Made by a program: the position numbers and the translations under genes | In this document: one piece after another, positions 17,066 through 24,822 of the stretch | Position numbering within the stretch: position 1 is the first letter of the stretch | Layout of the letters: the number at the start of each line of letters is the position of its first letter | Source of the DNA: Sphingosinicella sp942492965 | GTDB lineage: Bacteria > Pseudomonadota > Alphaproteobacteria > Sphingomonadales > Sphingomonadaceae | DNA length: 64,000 bases | NCBI GenBank assembly: GCA_942492965.1 | Contig: OW818656.1 | Location: 1,426,001 to 1,490,000, forward strand | Direction: 5' to 3' | Notes under the pieces: generated by a model | What the model saw: the letters and a program-made list of their open reading frames with translations, nothing else | Told to the model about the DNA's origin: nothing | Databases searched by the model: none

Positions 17066-17094
17066 ATTTAGGTCTTCCGTCCAATTTTTGTCAA
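17066..17094 (-). promoter_or_regulatory. Probable sigma-70-type promoter of the aau operon
   Basis: On the minus strand TTGACA (17094-17089) is a perfect -35 match, followed 17 nt later by CTAAAT (17071-17066), a weak -10. It lies about 60 nt upstream of the aauB start in the region shared with the TetR gene. TTTGTC occurs twice on the plus strand 17 bp apart here and could form part of a TetR site. Start of transcription is unproven. Confidence 0.35.
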
Positions 17095-17161
17095 GCGTAC
17101 TAATTTGTCGGTTCAATATCAGCGCGCTAGACGCTCCGGCGAGAGTCGAAGGAGTCCCCTG

Positions 17162-17842
17162 TTGCCTGAGTTCATTGTCCCGGATCTGAAGGTCGTCCCC
17201 CGCGAGGGCGGTTATGCGCGCGGACAGGATGGCGTGGAGCAGATCCTGCGCGCGGCGCTCACGATCCTTGTCGAGCAGGGCTATCGCGCCGTGACGATGC
17301 GGGCGATCGCCAAGGCCTGCGACATGAAGCTAGGCAACATCACCTATTATTTCCCGACGCGCGACGAGCTCGTCCGCGCGCTCTTCGATGCCGTCATCAG
17401 CAGTTACGAAGAGGCGTTCGACGCGATCAGCCACGACGAAGGCACCAGCGTGGAGGAGCGCTTCGAAAGCCTGATCAGGCTGATCCTGGAGGACATCACC
17501 ACCAAGAAGACGACGCGCTTCTTCCCGGAAGTCTGGGCGCTCGCCAATCACGACCCATTCGTTTCCGAACGCGTCGACGAAGTCTATCGCCGCGCCCGCG
17601 CCGTGCTCAACGAGCTGATCGCGGAACTCAATCCGGCGCTGCCCGAAGACGAGCGCGAAACGGTCGCCCTGTTCATTTCCGCCTCGCTCGAAGGCACCAC
17701 GATGTTCGCGGGCCACGACAAGCCGTGGCGGCACCGCATGGGCTGGCTGGAAACCATCGCCTGCCGCGCCTACGTGCCGCTCGTCAAATCGCTGAAACCG
17801 GGCGACATCCGCGATCCCCACCAGAACAGGCCACCCGGTTGA
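17162..17842 (+). CDS. TetR-family transcriptional regulator, divergent from the aau operon
   Basis: 226 aa. The N-terminal helix-turn-helix reads VTMRAIAKACDMKLGNITYYFPTRDEL (core MRAIAKACDMKLGNITYYF). The C-terminal ligand domain is not informative about its effector. A TTG start at 17162 is chosen because GAAGGAG lies seven nt ahead; an upstream TTG at 17105 has no clear site. The divergent position, about 150 nt from aauB, makes it the natural regulator of the amine operon, with the amine or an aldehyde or CoA product as a possible ligand. It could also act on the HAD gene downstream. Confidence 0.88.
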   Translation: MPEFIVPDLKVVPREGGYARGQDGVEQILRAALTILVEQGYRAVTMRAIAKACDMKLGNITYYFPTRDELVRALFDAVISSYEEAFDAISHDEGTSVEERFESLIRLILEDITTKKTTRFFPEVWALANHDPFVSERVDEVYRRARAVLNELIAELNPALPEDERETVALFISASLEGTTMFAGHDKPWRHRMGWLETIACRAYVPLVKSLKPGDIRDPHQNRPPG

Positions 17843-17854
17843 TATTGAGACTTG

Positions 17855-17882
17855 CTCATTTATTGCTGATCACTATATTGAG
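17855..17882. promoter_or_regulatory. 28-bp imperfect inverted repeat, candidate RpiR operator (site B) over the HAD promoter
   Basis: Half-sites CTCATTT (17855-17861) and TATTGAG (17876-17882) flank a 14-bp spacer. A promoter-like TTGCTC (17852-17857) and TATATT (17874-17879), 16 bp apart, overlap the site, which would suit repression. The spacing equals that of the site at 19683-19710. It lies between the TetR stop and the HAD GTG start. Confidence 0.5.
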
Positions 17883-17917
17883 TAAGTGTAAGCAAGAATC
17901 CACGGGGAGACCGGCGG

Positions 17918-18703
17918 GTGTCAGTTGCAAGCCTGGGCGTCCGCCGCGCCCCTGTCAGCCTCAATTTCGGCGAAACACGCCCGCGCGCCCTGCTCGTGGA
18001 CTGGGACGGCTGCCTTGCCATCGGCAATCGCCTCCAGCCTGGCGCAGCGACGCTGCTGTCCTGCTGGCAGGACCGGGTGGTCATCGTCTCGAACAACAGC
18101 ACGCATCTGCCGCACCAGATCGCCCGCATCCTCGAAGAGGCGGGGGTCCCGATTCCGACGGATCGCGTTCTGCTCGCGGGCTATGAAACGATCAGGATCG
18201 CCGTGGAAAGTTCATGGCGCCGCGCGATGATCCTCGGCGATCCGCGCCTGCGCGCCGCCGCCCGCGCGCTCGGTATTTCCGTCGCGCGCGAGGCGCCGGA
18301 GGTCGTGGTGCTGCTGCGCGACACGCGCTTCACCTTCCGCCAGCTCGAACGCGCCGCGAACGCGATCCTGCGCGGCGCGGCGCTGCTCGTGTCGAACGCC
18401 GATCTCAATCACCCCGGCCCGGGCGGTGAGGTCGTGCCCGAAACCGGCGCGCTGCTCGCCGCGCTGCTCGCCGCGACCGGCAAGCGGCCGCTCGATTACC
18501 AGCTCGTCGGCAAGCCCTCGCCGCGCCTCTTCATGCGCGCCTGCGACCTCCTCGATATCCCGCCCGAAGACGCGCTGATGATCGGCGACAATCCCGATAC
18601 GGACGTCGCCGGCGCGGGCGCCGTGGGTATGCCCTGCGTCACCATCGGCGGCGCGGCGGGGCGCACGCTCGAATCGGTAGCGGCAAGCCTCAGAACCGCT
18701 TGA
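17918..18703 (+). CDS. HAD-superfamily class IIA phosphatase (NagD-like)
   Basis: 261 aa. The nucleophile loop is LLVDWDGCLAI (DxD, second Asp as acid/base), motif II is VIVSNNSTHLP and the final acidic loop is ALMIGDNPDTDVAGAGAVG. The large C2 cap and KPSPRLF place it among NagD/PNPase-type phosphatases, which act on small phosphate esters such as nucleotides, phosphoglycolate or pyridoxal phosphate. A GTG start at 17918 follows GGGGAGA. Its 3' end overlaps the convergent RpiR gene by 14 bp. Its promoter carries the same inverted-repeat site as the TonB/Phn operon, so it likely hydrolyses an imported phosphate ester. Confidence 0.85.
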   Translation: MSVASLGVRRAPVSLNFGETRPRALLVDWDGCLAIGNRLQPGAATLLSCWQDRVVIVSNNSTHLPHQIARILEEAGVPIPTDRVLLAGYETIRIAVESSWRRAMILGDPRLRAAARALGISVAREAPEVVVLLRDTRFTFRQLERAANAILRGAALLVSNADLNHPGPGGEVVPETGALLAALLAATGKRPLDYQLVGKPSPRLFMRACDLLDIPPEDALMIGDNPDTDVAGAGAVGMPCVTIGGAAGRTLESVAASLRTA

Positions 18704-19565
18704 TCGACAAAATGTCGAAGGTTTTCCGTAGAGTATCCGTCGCCCTGTCGTAGTCCGCGAGCGCAAGCGCCGCGATCAGCGCGTCGATCACGCAGAGCTG
18801 CGCGATTCGGCTCGCCATCGCCTCGGTGCGGAAGCGCGTCTCGCGCGCCATCGTGTAGAGCAGGATGTCGGCGTGGCTCTGGATGGGCGAGCGCGCATAA
18901 TTGGTGATCACCACAGTCTTGGCGCCCGCCTCGTGCGCGAGGCGCGTGGCGGTGAGCGTTTCGTGCGTCGCGCCCGTGTGCGAGATCGTGAGCACCGCCA
19001 CATCCGGCCCGGTGCCCGAGGCGCTGATCGCCTGAATGTGGCTGTCCGTCATGGCGCGCGCATCGAGGCCGATTCGCAGCATCCGGTAGTGCGCGTCCTC
19101 GGCGATCGGGGCTGAAGAGCCGATGCCGTAAATCTCGATCCGCCGCGCCGCGCGCATCACCGCCACCGCCTGCCCGAGTGCCTGCGGATCGAGCACCGAA
19201 TGCGTGTCGCGCAGCGCCTGGATGCCCGAATGGAACACCTTGCGGCACACGGTCTCCAGGTCGTCGTCCTTCTCCAGATCCTCGTGGATGAACTGGACGG
19301 GCCGCACGATCTCCTGCGCGAGGCTGAGCTTCAGATGCTGGAACCCCGTGAGGCCGAGGCTGCGGCAGAAATTGATGACGCTGCCCTCGCTCGCCCCCGT
19401 CGCTTCCGAAAGCTCGGTCACCGACATGCGGACGACGCGTTCCGGCTCGGCCAGCACGAAGTCGGCGATTCGCGCCGCGCCCTTCGGCATCGTCGGCCGC
19501 GCCACGCGGATTCGCGACAGCGCGTTTTCCACCGGCATCTGATCCCGCGTGCCGCCCTGCGTCAT
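18690..19565 (-). CDS. RpiR/MurR-family regulator with SIS domain
   Basis: 291 aa. The N-terminal HTH_6 domain includes RIADFVLAEPERVVRMSVTELSEATGASEGSVINFCRSLG. The C-terminal SIS domain (about residues 125-260) includes IEIYGIGSSAPIAEDAHYRM and VLTISHTGATHETLTA. SIS domains in this family sense phosphorylated sugars or related phosphate esters. It lies between two 28-bp sites of the same form, one before the HAD gene and one in its own divergent promoter region with the TonB receptor. It is therefore the best candidate to bind them. Confidence 0.88.
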   Translation of the reverse strand: MTQGGTRDQMPVENALSRIRVARPTMPKGAARIADFVLAEPERVVRMSVTELSEATGASEGSVINFCRSLGLTGFQHLKLSLAQEIVRPVQFIHEDLEKDDDLETVCRKVFHSGIQALRDTHSVLDPQALGQAVAVMRAARRIEIYGIGSSAPIAEDAHYRMLRIGLDARAMTDSHIQAISASGTGPDVAVLTISHTGATHETLTATRLAHEAGAKTVVITNYARSPIQSHADILLYTMARETRFRTEAMASRIAQLCVIDALIAALALADYDRATDTLRKTFDILSIKRF

Positions 19566-19682
19566 TGAACACCCTTCGCCTGCAACGATTCCGTCCCCGC
19601 GACTGAGGAAAGCTCAGGCGCGGTGCACGGTCAAGCAAAGCCGCGTCGAAAAGCATCGCAGCGAAACCCCTGAAAACGGCCA

Positions 19683-19710
19683 CTCATTTTTTATTCAGAT
19701 CAGAAATGAG
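19683..19710. promoter_or_regulatory. 28-bp inverted repeat, candidate RpiR operator (site A) before the TonB/Phn operon
   Basis: Perfect half-sites CTCATTT (19683-19689) and AAATGAG (19704-19710) flank a 14-bp spacer; one further base pairs on each side. It lies in the 285-bp gap between the divergent RpiR and TonB receptor genes. The rest of the gap holds no gene or other signal that could be recognised. The spacing is identical to site B at 17855-17882. Confidence 0.55.
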
Positions 19711-19850
19711 TATTCTTCACAAAGCTGTCATGAGCGGCCCCTATTGCCCGTGGCGAGCGCCGCCGCGGCCTCGCGAATCGGATGAGGGAAACCCTTCGCC
19801 GATCACGGGCCGAGGCGCGCGTCAACGCGCTTCAACAAGGGGAATCTTCC

Positions 19851-22010
19851 GTGACGCCGACCCTCACCCGTGCTTTTCTTGGCCTCGTCCTCACCGGCTG
19901 CGCGGTGCCCGCGCTCGCCGCCGCCGATATGGCCGCTGCTGATCCGGGCGACGCCGCCGACAATGCCGAAACGATCATCGTCACCGGCCGCCAGCTTGAA
20001 CAGCCGAGCGAACTTGCCGCCGGCGTCATCGAATTCGGCAATTCGGTCCAGATCGTCACCTCCGAACAGATCGCGATGAGCGGCGCCACCAACTTCGCCG
20101 AGCTCGCGCAGTTCCTCATCAAGGGCGCCAACATCGGCTATTCGCCCGACGAAGGCGAATACACGATCCGCCTCGACGGCGGCGGCGACCGCGACACGCT
20201 CGTCGTGCTCGACGGCGTGCCGCTCTACGATCGCGGCCCCGCGCTCGAAGATATCTGGGGCTCGACCACGATCGACCCGCACATGATCGAGCGCGCCGAG
20301 GTGTTCCGCGGCGGCAACAGCCTGTTCTTCGGCTCGAACGGCGGCATCGGTGTCATCAGCCTCGTCACCAAGCGCCCCGACGGCACCAAGAAGTTCGAGA
20401 TCGGCGCCAACTACGGCTCGTTCAACACGCGCGAGATCTGGGGCAACGCCTCGTTCCCGATCGACTCCGAAGGCCGCCACAGCATCATGGTCTACGGCGG
20501 CACCGTGCAAACCGACGGCCCGCGCATCTTCCATCCCGATTCCTACGTCGACAACGTCGCGGCAGCGGGCGGCATCCAGGAATATCCGCTCAACCGCAGC
20601 AACATCGGCATCAAGTATCTCTGGAAGGTCGATGACAAATCGGAATTCCGCGTAGGTGCGCAATACACGCAGATCGAATTCCACGATCCATTCCCCGACA
20701 ACGAAACCTATTCGCCGAACCGCGTGCGTTATCCGATCGTCGATTTCTCGCTCGATCGCCGCTGGTCGGATGCGCTCTACACCGAACTTTCCGGCTACTG
20801 GAGCAATCCAAAGCTCAACAACACGGAAACCTACGCTGAAATCTGCCGCCAGCCCACGGGCTGCATTGATCCGGCAACGGGCGCGGCGATCGCGTTCGGC
20901 AAGGCGACGGGCCGCTCCATTCCTTATGCGAACAAGGGCTTCGGCGACGCGTCCAAGGTCGGCGGTTTCCGCGAACTCGGCCTCAATTTCCGCAACACGC
21001 TCACGGTCAAGGATGTCGTCGAGGTCGTCGGCGGCGTGCAGGTCGTTTCCTACAAGAACGACTCCGATCCGGTGTTCCCGATCGGCGACGCCTCCACAAC
21101 GATCACCGGCCTTTACGCGGACGTGCGCCCCACCATCCCGTTCAGCCCGGACACGAAAATCTCGCTCGCAGCGCGCATCGATTTCGCCAAGGCGTTCAGC
21201 TCGAAGACGATCTGGAAGTTCGGTCTCCGCCAGCCGATCGGCGACTTCTACATCCGCGCGAACGGCGGCACCTCCTACAGCACGCCGCGCAACACCGAAC
21301 TCTTCAACGAAACCCCGACGCTCGTCGGCAATCCCGACCTCAAGACAGAGGAAACCGAAACCTACAACGCCGCCGCCGGCTACAGCCACGCGTTCGGCAA
21401 CCTGCAGGTGAGCGCGGAACTCGGCTGGTTCACCACCGACATCACCAACCGCATCCAGACCACTTCGGGTCTCACGCCCAACACTTACTTCAACAACGAC
21501 CGCATCACCGAGATCCGCGGCCTCACCGCCGAACTCAACCTTGCGCTCGGCCAGAGCTGGAGCGCGAACGTCAGCTACACGAAGCAGAAAGCGCGGCTCG
21601 ACGGCACCACGCTGCAGATCAACGAAACGCCCGAATACATGATCCAGGGCACGGTCGCCTGGCACAGTCCGGACCAGCGCTTCCACGTCACGCTCTATCC
21701 GCGCTATCAGGGTCCTGAATTTGCGACCGGCGGCGTGGGCGGCGCGCTCCGCCACAACTTCGGCAATTATTTCGTGATGAACGCTTCGCTCGGCGTCTGG
21801 CTCGGCGAGGAACGGGACCACCGCTTCACGGTCCGCGTCGTCAACGTCTTCGATAAATATTATGCGGAGCGCTACGGCTACGGCAACATGCGCTTCAGCG
21901 AGGCGTTTGTCCGCGGCGAGATGACGACGAGCAGCCCCGAATACTACTACGGCTACCCGTTCGAGGGCAAACCGCGCAGCGTCTACGTCTCCTACAGCAC
22001 GAAGTTCTGA
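19851..22010 (+). CDS. TonB-dependent outer-membrane receptor, organophosphate locus
   Basis: 719 aa. A GTG start with AAGGGGA six nt ahead gives a signal peptide ending ALAA, followed by a TonB-box-like ETIIVTGRQ. The plug shows LVVLDGVPLYDRG, ERAEVFRGGNSLFFGSNGGIGVISLVTKRP. The protein ends YVSYSTKF with the terminal Phe of outer-membrane barrels. An upstream in-frame ATG at 19782 lacks a ribosome site. It is followed directly by a PhnD-type binding protein, a PhnC ATPase, a PhnE permease and a phospholipase C, so its cargo is probably a phosphorus-containing organic molecule. Confidence 0.92.
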   Translation: MTPTLTRAFLGLVLTGCAVPALAAADMAAADPGDAADNAETIIVTGRQLEQPSELAAGVIEFGNSVQIVTSEQIAMSGATNFAELAQFLIKGANIGYSPDEGEYTIRLDGGGDRDTLVVLDGVPLYDRGPALEDIWGSTTIDPHMIERAEVFRGGNSLFFGSNGGIGVISLVTKRPDGTKKFEIGANYGSFNTREIWGNASFPIDSEGRHSIMVYGGTVQTDGPRIFHPDSYVDNVAAAGGIQEYPLNRSNIGIKYLWKVDDKSEFRVGAQYTQIEFHDPFPDNETYSPNRVRYPIVDFSLDRRWSDALYTELSGYWSNPKLNNTETYAEICRQPTGCIDPATGAAIAFGKATGRSIPYANKGFGDASKVGGFRELGLNFRNTLTVKDVVEVVGGVQVVSYKNDSDPVFPIGDASTTITGLYADVRPTIPFSPDTKISLAARIDFAKAFSSKTIWKFGLRQPIGDFYIRANGGTSYSTPRNTELFNETPTLVGNPDLKTEETETYNAAAGYSHAFGNLQVSAELGWFTTDITNRIQTTSGLTPNTYFNNDRITEIRGLTAELNLALGQSWSANVSYTKQKARLDGTTLQINETPEYMIQGTVAWHSPDQRFHVTLYPRYQGPEFATGGVGGALRHNFGNYFVMNASLGVWLGEERDHRFTVRVVNVFDKYYAERYGYGNMRFSEAFVRGEMTTSSPEYYYGYPFEGKPRSVYVSYSTKF

Positions 22011-22015
22011 GGGAG

Positions 22016-22052
22016 GATGCGGGCCCGCATCTCCGGGTCAGCGCGGGCCCGC
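22016..22052. repeat. Paired GC-rich palindromes between the TonB receptor and the binding-protein gene
   Basis: A perfect 16-bp palindrome, GATGCGGGCCCGCATC (22016-22031), starts six nt after the receptor stop. Its core GCGGGCCCGC recurs at 22043-22052. They could form stem-loops that stop part of the transcription or protect an mRNA end between receptor and importer genes. There is no T-run after either, so a classical terminator is not supported. Confidence 0.5.
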
Positions 22053-22115
22053 ATCACACACCTGTCATACGCGAATTCTAGGGACTCCGCTTTCAACACA
22101 CCGATGGAGACTCGG

Positions 22116-23027
22116 ATGAGACACTGGCTGACGGCAGCATTGGCGACACTGGTCGGCATCGCTTCGCCCGCGCTTGCGCAAACGGCAGGTAAGCCCCTCA
22201 CCGTCGTGCTCATCCCCGCCGACGGCGGCACCGAAAGCGGCACGATCGCGGACTATCAGCCGGTGTTCAACGCCGTCTCGCGCAGCACGGGCATCAAATT
22301 CGATCTGAAGGTCGCGCAAAGCTACGGCGCTGTTGTCGAGGCGATGTGCGGCGGCCGCGCCGATGTCGCCTTCATGGGGCCGGTCACTTACCTCCAGGCG
22401 CAGAAGCGCGGATGCGCGAAGCTGCTCGCGGTCGGTGTCGAAAACGGACAGTCCGTCTATTACGCCGGTTTCTTCGCGCGCAAGGATGCGCCCTTCAAGA
22501 GCGTGAAGGACCTGCGCGGCAAGCGCGTCGCGTTCGGCGACGTGAATTCCGCGTCCTCGTTCGTCTTCCCGATGGCGATGGTCATCGAGGCGGGCCTCGA
22601 TCCCGTTCGCGATCTCGGCGAGATCCGCATGGCGGGCAGCCACGTGAACAGTCTTGCCGCGCTCGTGCAGGGCCGCGTCGATGCCGCCGCGTTGTCGTTC
22701 GATTCTTATGAAAAGGCCGTGCGGCAGGGCGCGGTCGATCCGCAGAAATTCCGCGTGATCGCGAAAAGCAGCCCGATCCCCTATCCGCCGATCGCGGTAA
22801 ACAGCCGCCTGGCGCCGAAGCTGCAGGCGAAGCTCCGCGCCGCCTTCGCCGACATCGCGCACGCACCAGGGATGACACCCGAGATGATCCGCGGCTACGG
22901 CGGCAAGCGCATCGACGGCTACGATGTGAAATTCCCGGCCGCGAAATTCAACGTTGCCGCATCGCGCATGGCGCTCGTCAACGATGATCTCAAAAGCCGC
23001 ATCCTCACCAAGTCGGCGAGCCGCTGA
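22116..23027 (+). CDS. PhnD-type phosphate/phosphite/phosphonate ABC substrate-binding protein
   Basis: 303 aa periplasmic protein with a signal peptide ending ASPALA. The PhnD-like fold is seen in PLTVVLIPADGGTESGTIADYQPVFNAVSRSTG, GGRADVAFMGPVTYL, DLRGKRVAFGDVNSASSFVFP and LVQGRVDAAALSFDSYEK. The ATG at 22116 with GGAGA five nt ahead is chosen; two further upstream in-frame ATGs lack sites or signal-peptide fit. Members bind phosphonates, phosphite or other small phosphorus compounds. Which one is bound here is not determined, and no C-P lyase genes are in the window. Confidence 0.85.
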   Translation: MRHWLTAALATLVGIASPALAQTAGKPLTVVLIPADGGTESGTIADYQPVFNAVSRSTGIKFDLKVAQSYGAVVEAMCGGRADVAFMGPVTYLQAQKRGCAKLLAVGVENGQSVYYAGFFARKDAPFKSVKDLRGKRVAFGDVNSASSFVFPMAMVIEAGLDPVRDLGEIRMAGSHVNSLAALVQGRVDAAALSFDSYEKAVRQGAVDPQKFRVIAKSSPIPYPPIAVNSRLAPKLQAKLRAAFADIAHAPGMTPEMIRGYGGKRIDGYDVKFPAAKFNVAASRMALVNDDLKSRILTKSASR

Positions 23028-23028
23028 G

Positions 23029-23808
23029 ATGGATGCGCCCGCCATCAGCTTCCGCAAGATCGGCAAGCGCTACCCGGACGGTACGCGCGCGCTCGATGAT
23101 GTATCGCTCGATGTTCCGCGCGGCCAGTTCTGCGTGCTGCTCGGCCCGTCGGGCGCAGGCAAATCGACACTGCTGCGCATGGCGAACCGCCTCGCCGAGC
23201 CCACCGAGGGCCGCGTCATCATCGAAGGCCGCGATCTCACGCCGCGCACGATGAAACCCATCCGCCGCCGCATCGGCATGATCCACCAGAGCTTCAATCT
23301 CGTCGGCCGCCTCAGCGTCGCGGCGAACATCATGACCGGCGCGCTCCCCGCGCTCGGACCGGCGCGCGTGCTCGCCGGTCTCTTCCCGGACGCGCTGAAG
23401 ACGAAGGCGTGTATGCTGGCCGCGTCTGTAGGTCTCGATCCCGCGCACATGAGCCGCCGGGCCGACAGTCTTTCGGGCGGACAGCAGCAGCGCGTCGGCA
23501 TCGCGCGTGCGTTCATGCTGGATCCCGCCATCGTGCTTGCCGATGAACCCGTCGCCAGCCTCGATCCGCGCATCAGCAGCGATATTCTCGCGCTCATCCG
23601 CGATCAGGCACGCGTGCGCGGCGCGACCGTCTTGTGCAGCCTCCACCAGATCGAACTCGCGCGCGCCTTCGCGGACCGGATCGTCGCGCTGCGCCACGGC
23701 CGGCTGGTGTTCGACGGCACGCCTGCTGAGCTCGACCGCAGCGCAATCCGTGCGATCTATGGAGAGGCGGGGCCGGTTCCGATCGCCAGCGGAGGGCTCG
23801 CGGCATGA
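23029..23808 (+). CDS. PhnC-type ABC transporter ATP-binding protein
   Basis: 259 aa. Walker A GPSGAGKSTLLRMANRL, Q-loop MIHQSFNLVGRL, signature LSGGQQQRVGIARAF, Walker B AIVLADEPVASLDP and the H-loop LCSLHQIELARAFAD are intact. The signature and the Q-loop context match the phosphonate/phosphate-ester ATPase family. The ATG at 23029 lies one base after the binding-protein stop. The stop overlaps the permease start as ATGA. Confidence 0.9.
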   Translation: MDAPAISFRKIGKRYPDGTRALDDVSLDVPRGQFCVLLGPSGAGKSTLLRMANRLAEPTEGRVIIEGRDLTPRTMKPIRRRIGMIHQSFNLVGRLSVAANIMTGALPALGPARVLAGLFPDALKTKACMLAASVGLDPAHMSRRADSLSGGQQQRVGIARAFMLDPAIVLADEPVASLDPRISSDILALIRDQARVRGATVLCSLHQIELARAFADRIVALRHGRLVFDGTPAELDRSAIRAIYGEAGPVPIASGGLAA

Positions 23809-24800
23809 GCGCGGCGACCGCCTGGCATTACCCGCGCCCGTTCGGCACGCGCGCAGTCGCCATCGTTATTGCCGCCTTCGCATTGCTCTGGATCACCGGC
23901 CAGCGCGTCGAAATGGGACGCATGATTTCAATGACCGGCGAGGCCGCGCTTGCCGCGGTCGGCATCGTGCCGGAATCCGAAGTCGCCGACGGTTTCGGCG
24001 CGGTCGCGAGTAAACTGTTCCCGCTGCAAATCTCCACGCGCACCGAAGTGAGCCGGATCGAGAATTTCGATCCCCGGCATCTGCCCCCGTTCGCACGCAT
24101 CGAAACCGCGGAAACCACAACGCAGGCGCTCAATCCCGATACGCTTGAGATGGAGCCGCGCACCGAGCGCACCACGGTTCTCGTCGAGCCGGTCGGCTAT
24201 CTCGTCCATGTCGCCGCGAAGATGCTGGAAACGCTCGAGATCGCGCTGTGGGGCACGGTGATCGCGATCCTGATCGGCTTTCCGCTCGCGCTCGGCGCGG
24301 CGCGCAACATCACGCATTCGCCCGCGCTGCGCGGCGTCGCGGGCGCGGCGATCAGCCTGCTGCGCTCGATCCCTGAGATGATCAGCGCATTGTTCCTCGT
24401 CATCGCCTACGGCTTCGGGCCGATCGCGGGCATCCTCGCGCTCGCGCTCTATGGCGCGGGCTATCTCGGCAAGGTCTACGGCGAAGACATGGAGGGGCTG
24501 GACCCGCGCCCGCAGGAAGCGCTCGCGGCCGGCGGCGCCACCATGCTCGCGCAGCTTCGCTGGGCGGTGCTGCCGCAGGCGATGCCGCGCTTCATCGCTG
24601 CCGCGCTTTATGTGCTCGACCGGAACATGCGCATGGCGACCGTCATCGGCATCGTTGGCGCGGGCGGCATCGGGCAGGAACTGAAAGGCCGCTACGACAT
24701 GTACGACTACGGCCATGTCGGCACGATCCTTGTCGTTATTTTCCTCGTGGTTTTCCTCCTCGACCGGGCGGCCGCGCACCTGCGCCGCGCGGCGCTCTAA
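23805..24800 (+). CDS. PhnE-type ABC permease with an extended periplasmic loop
   Basis: 331 aa inner-membrane permease. The first membrane segment (about 18-32) is followed by some 100 mostly polar residues before the next one near residue 140. PhnE proteins are usually near 260-280 aa, so this loop is unusual. The conserved permease core is intact: LLRSIPEMISALFLVIAYGFG, the EAA-like GEDMEGLDPRPQEALAAGGAT and VIGIVGAGGIGQELKGR. It probably couples to the PhnC-type ATPase. The extra loop may contact the binding protein or the TonB receptor; this is speculative. Confidence 0.88.
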   Translation: MSAATAWHYPRPFGTRAVAIVIAAFALLWITGQRVEMGRMISMTGEAALAAVGIVPESEVADGFGAVASKLFPLQISTRTEVSRIENFDPRHLPPFARIETAETTTQALNPDTLEMEPRTERTTVLVEPVGYLVHVAAKMLETLEIALWGTVIAILIGFPLALGAARNITHSPALRGVAGAAISLLRSIPEMISALFLVIAYGFGPIAGILALALYGAGYLGKVYGEDMEGLDPRPQEALAAGGATMLAQLRWAVLPQAMPRFIAAALYVLDRNMRMATVIGIVGAGGIGQELKGRYDMYDYGHVGTILVVIFLVVFLLDRAAAHLRRAAL

Positions 24801-24822
24801 CCCCGCAAATGAAAGGCGCACG

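Noticed and set aside
19803..21821. 672-codon open frame antisense to the TonB receptor
   Set aside because: Composition is that of a complement of a GC-rich gene; no ribosome site or motif. The plus-strand receptor is certain.
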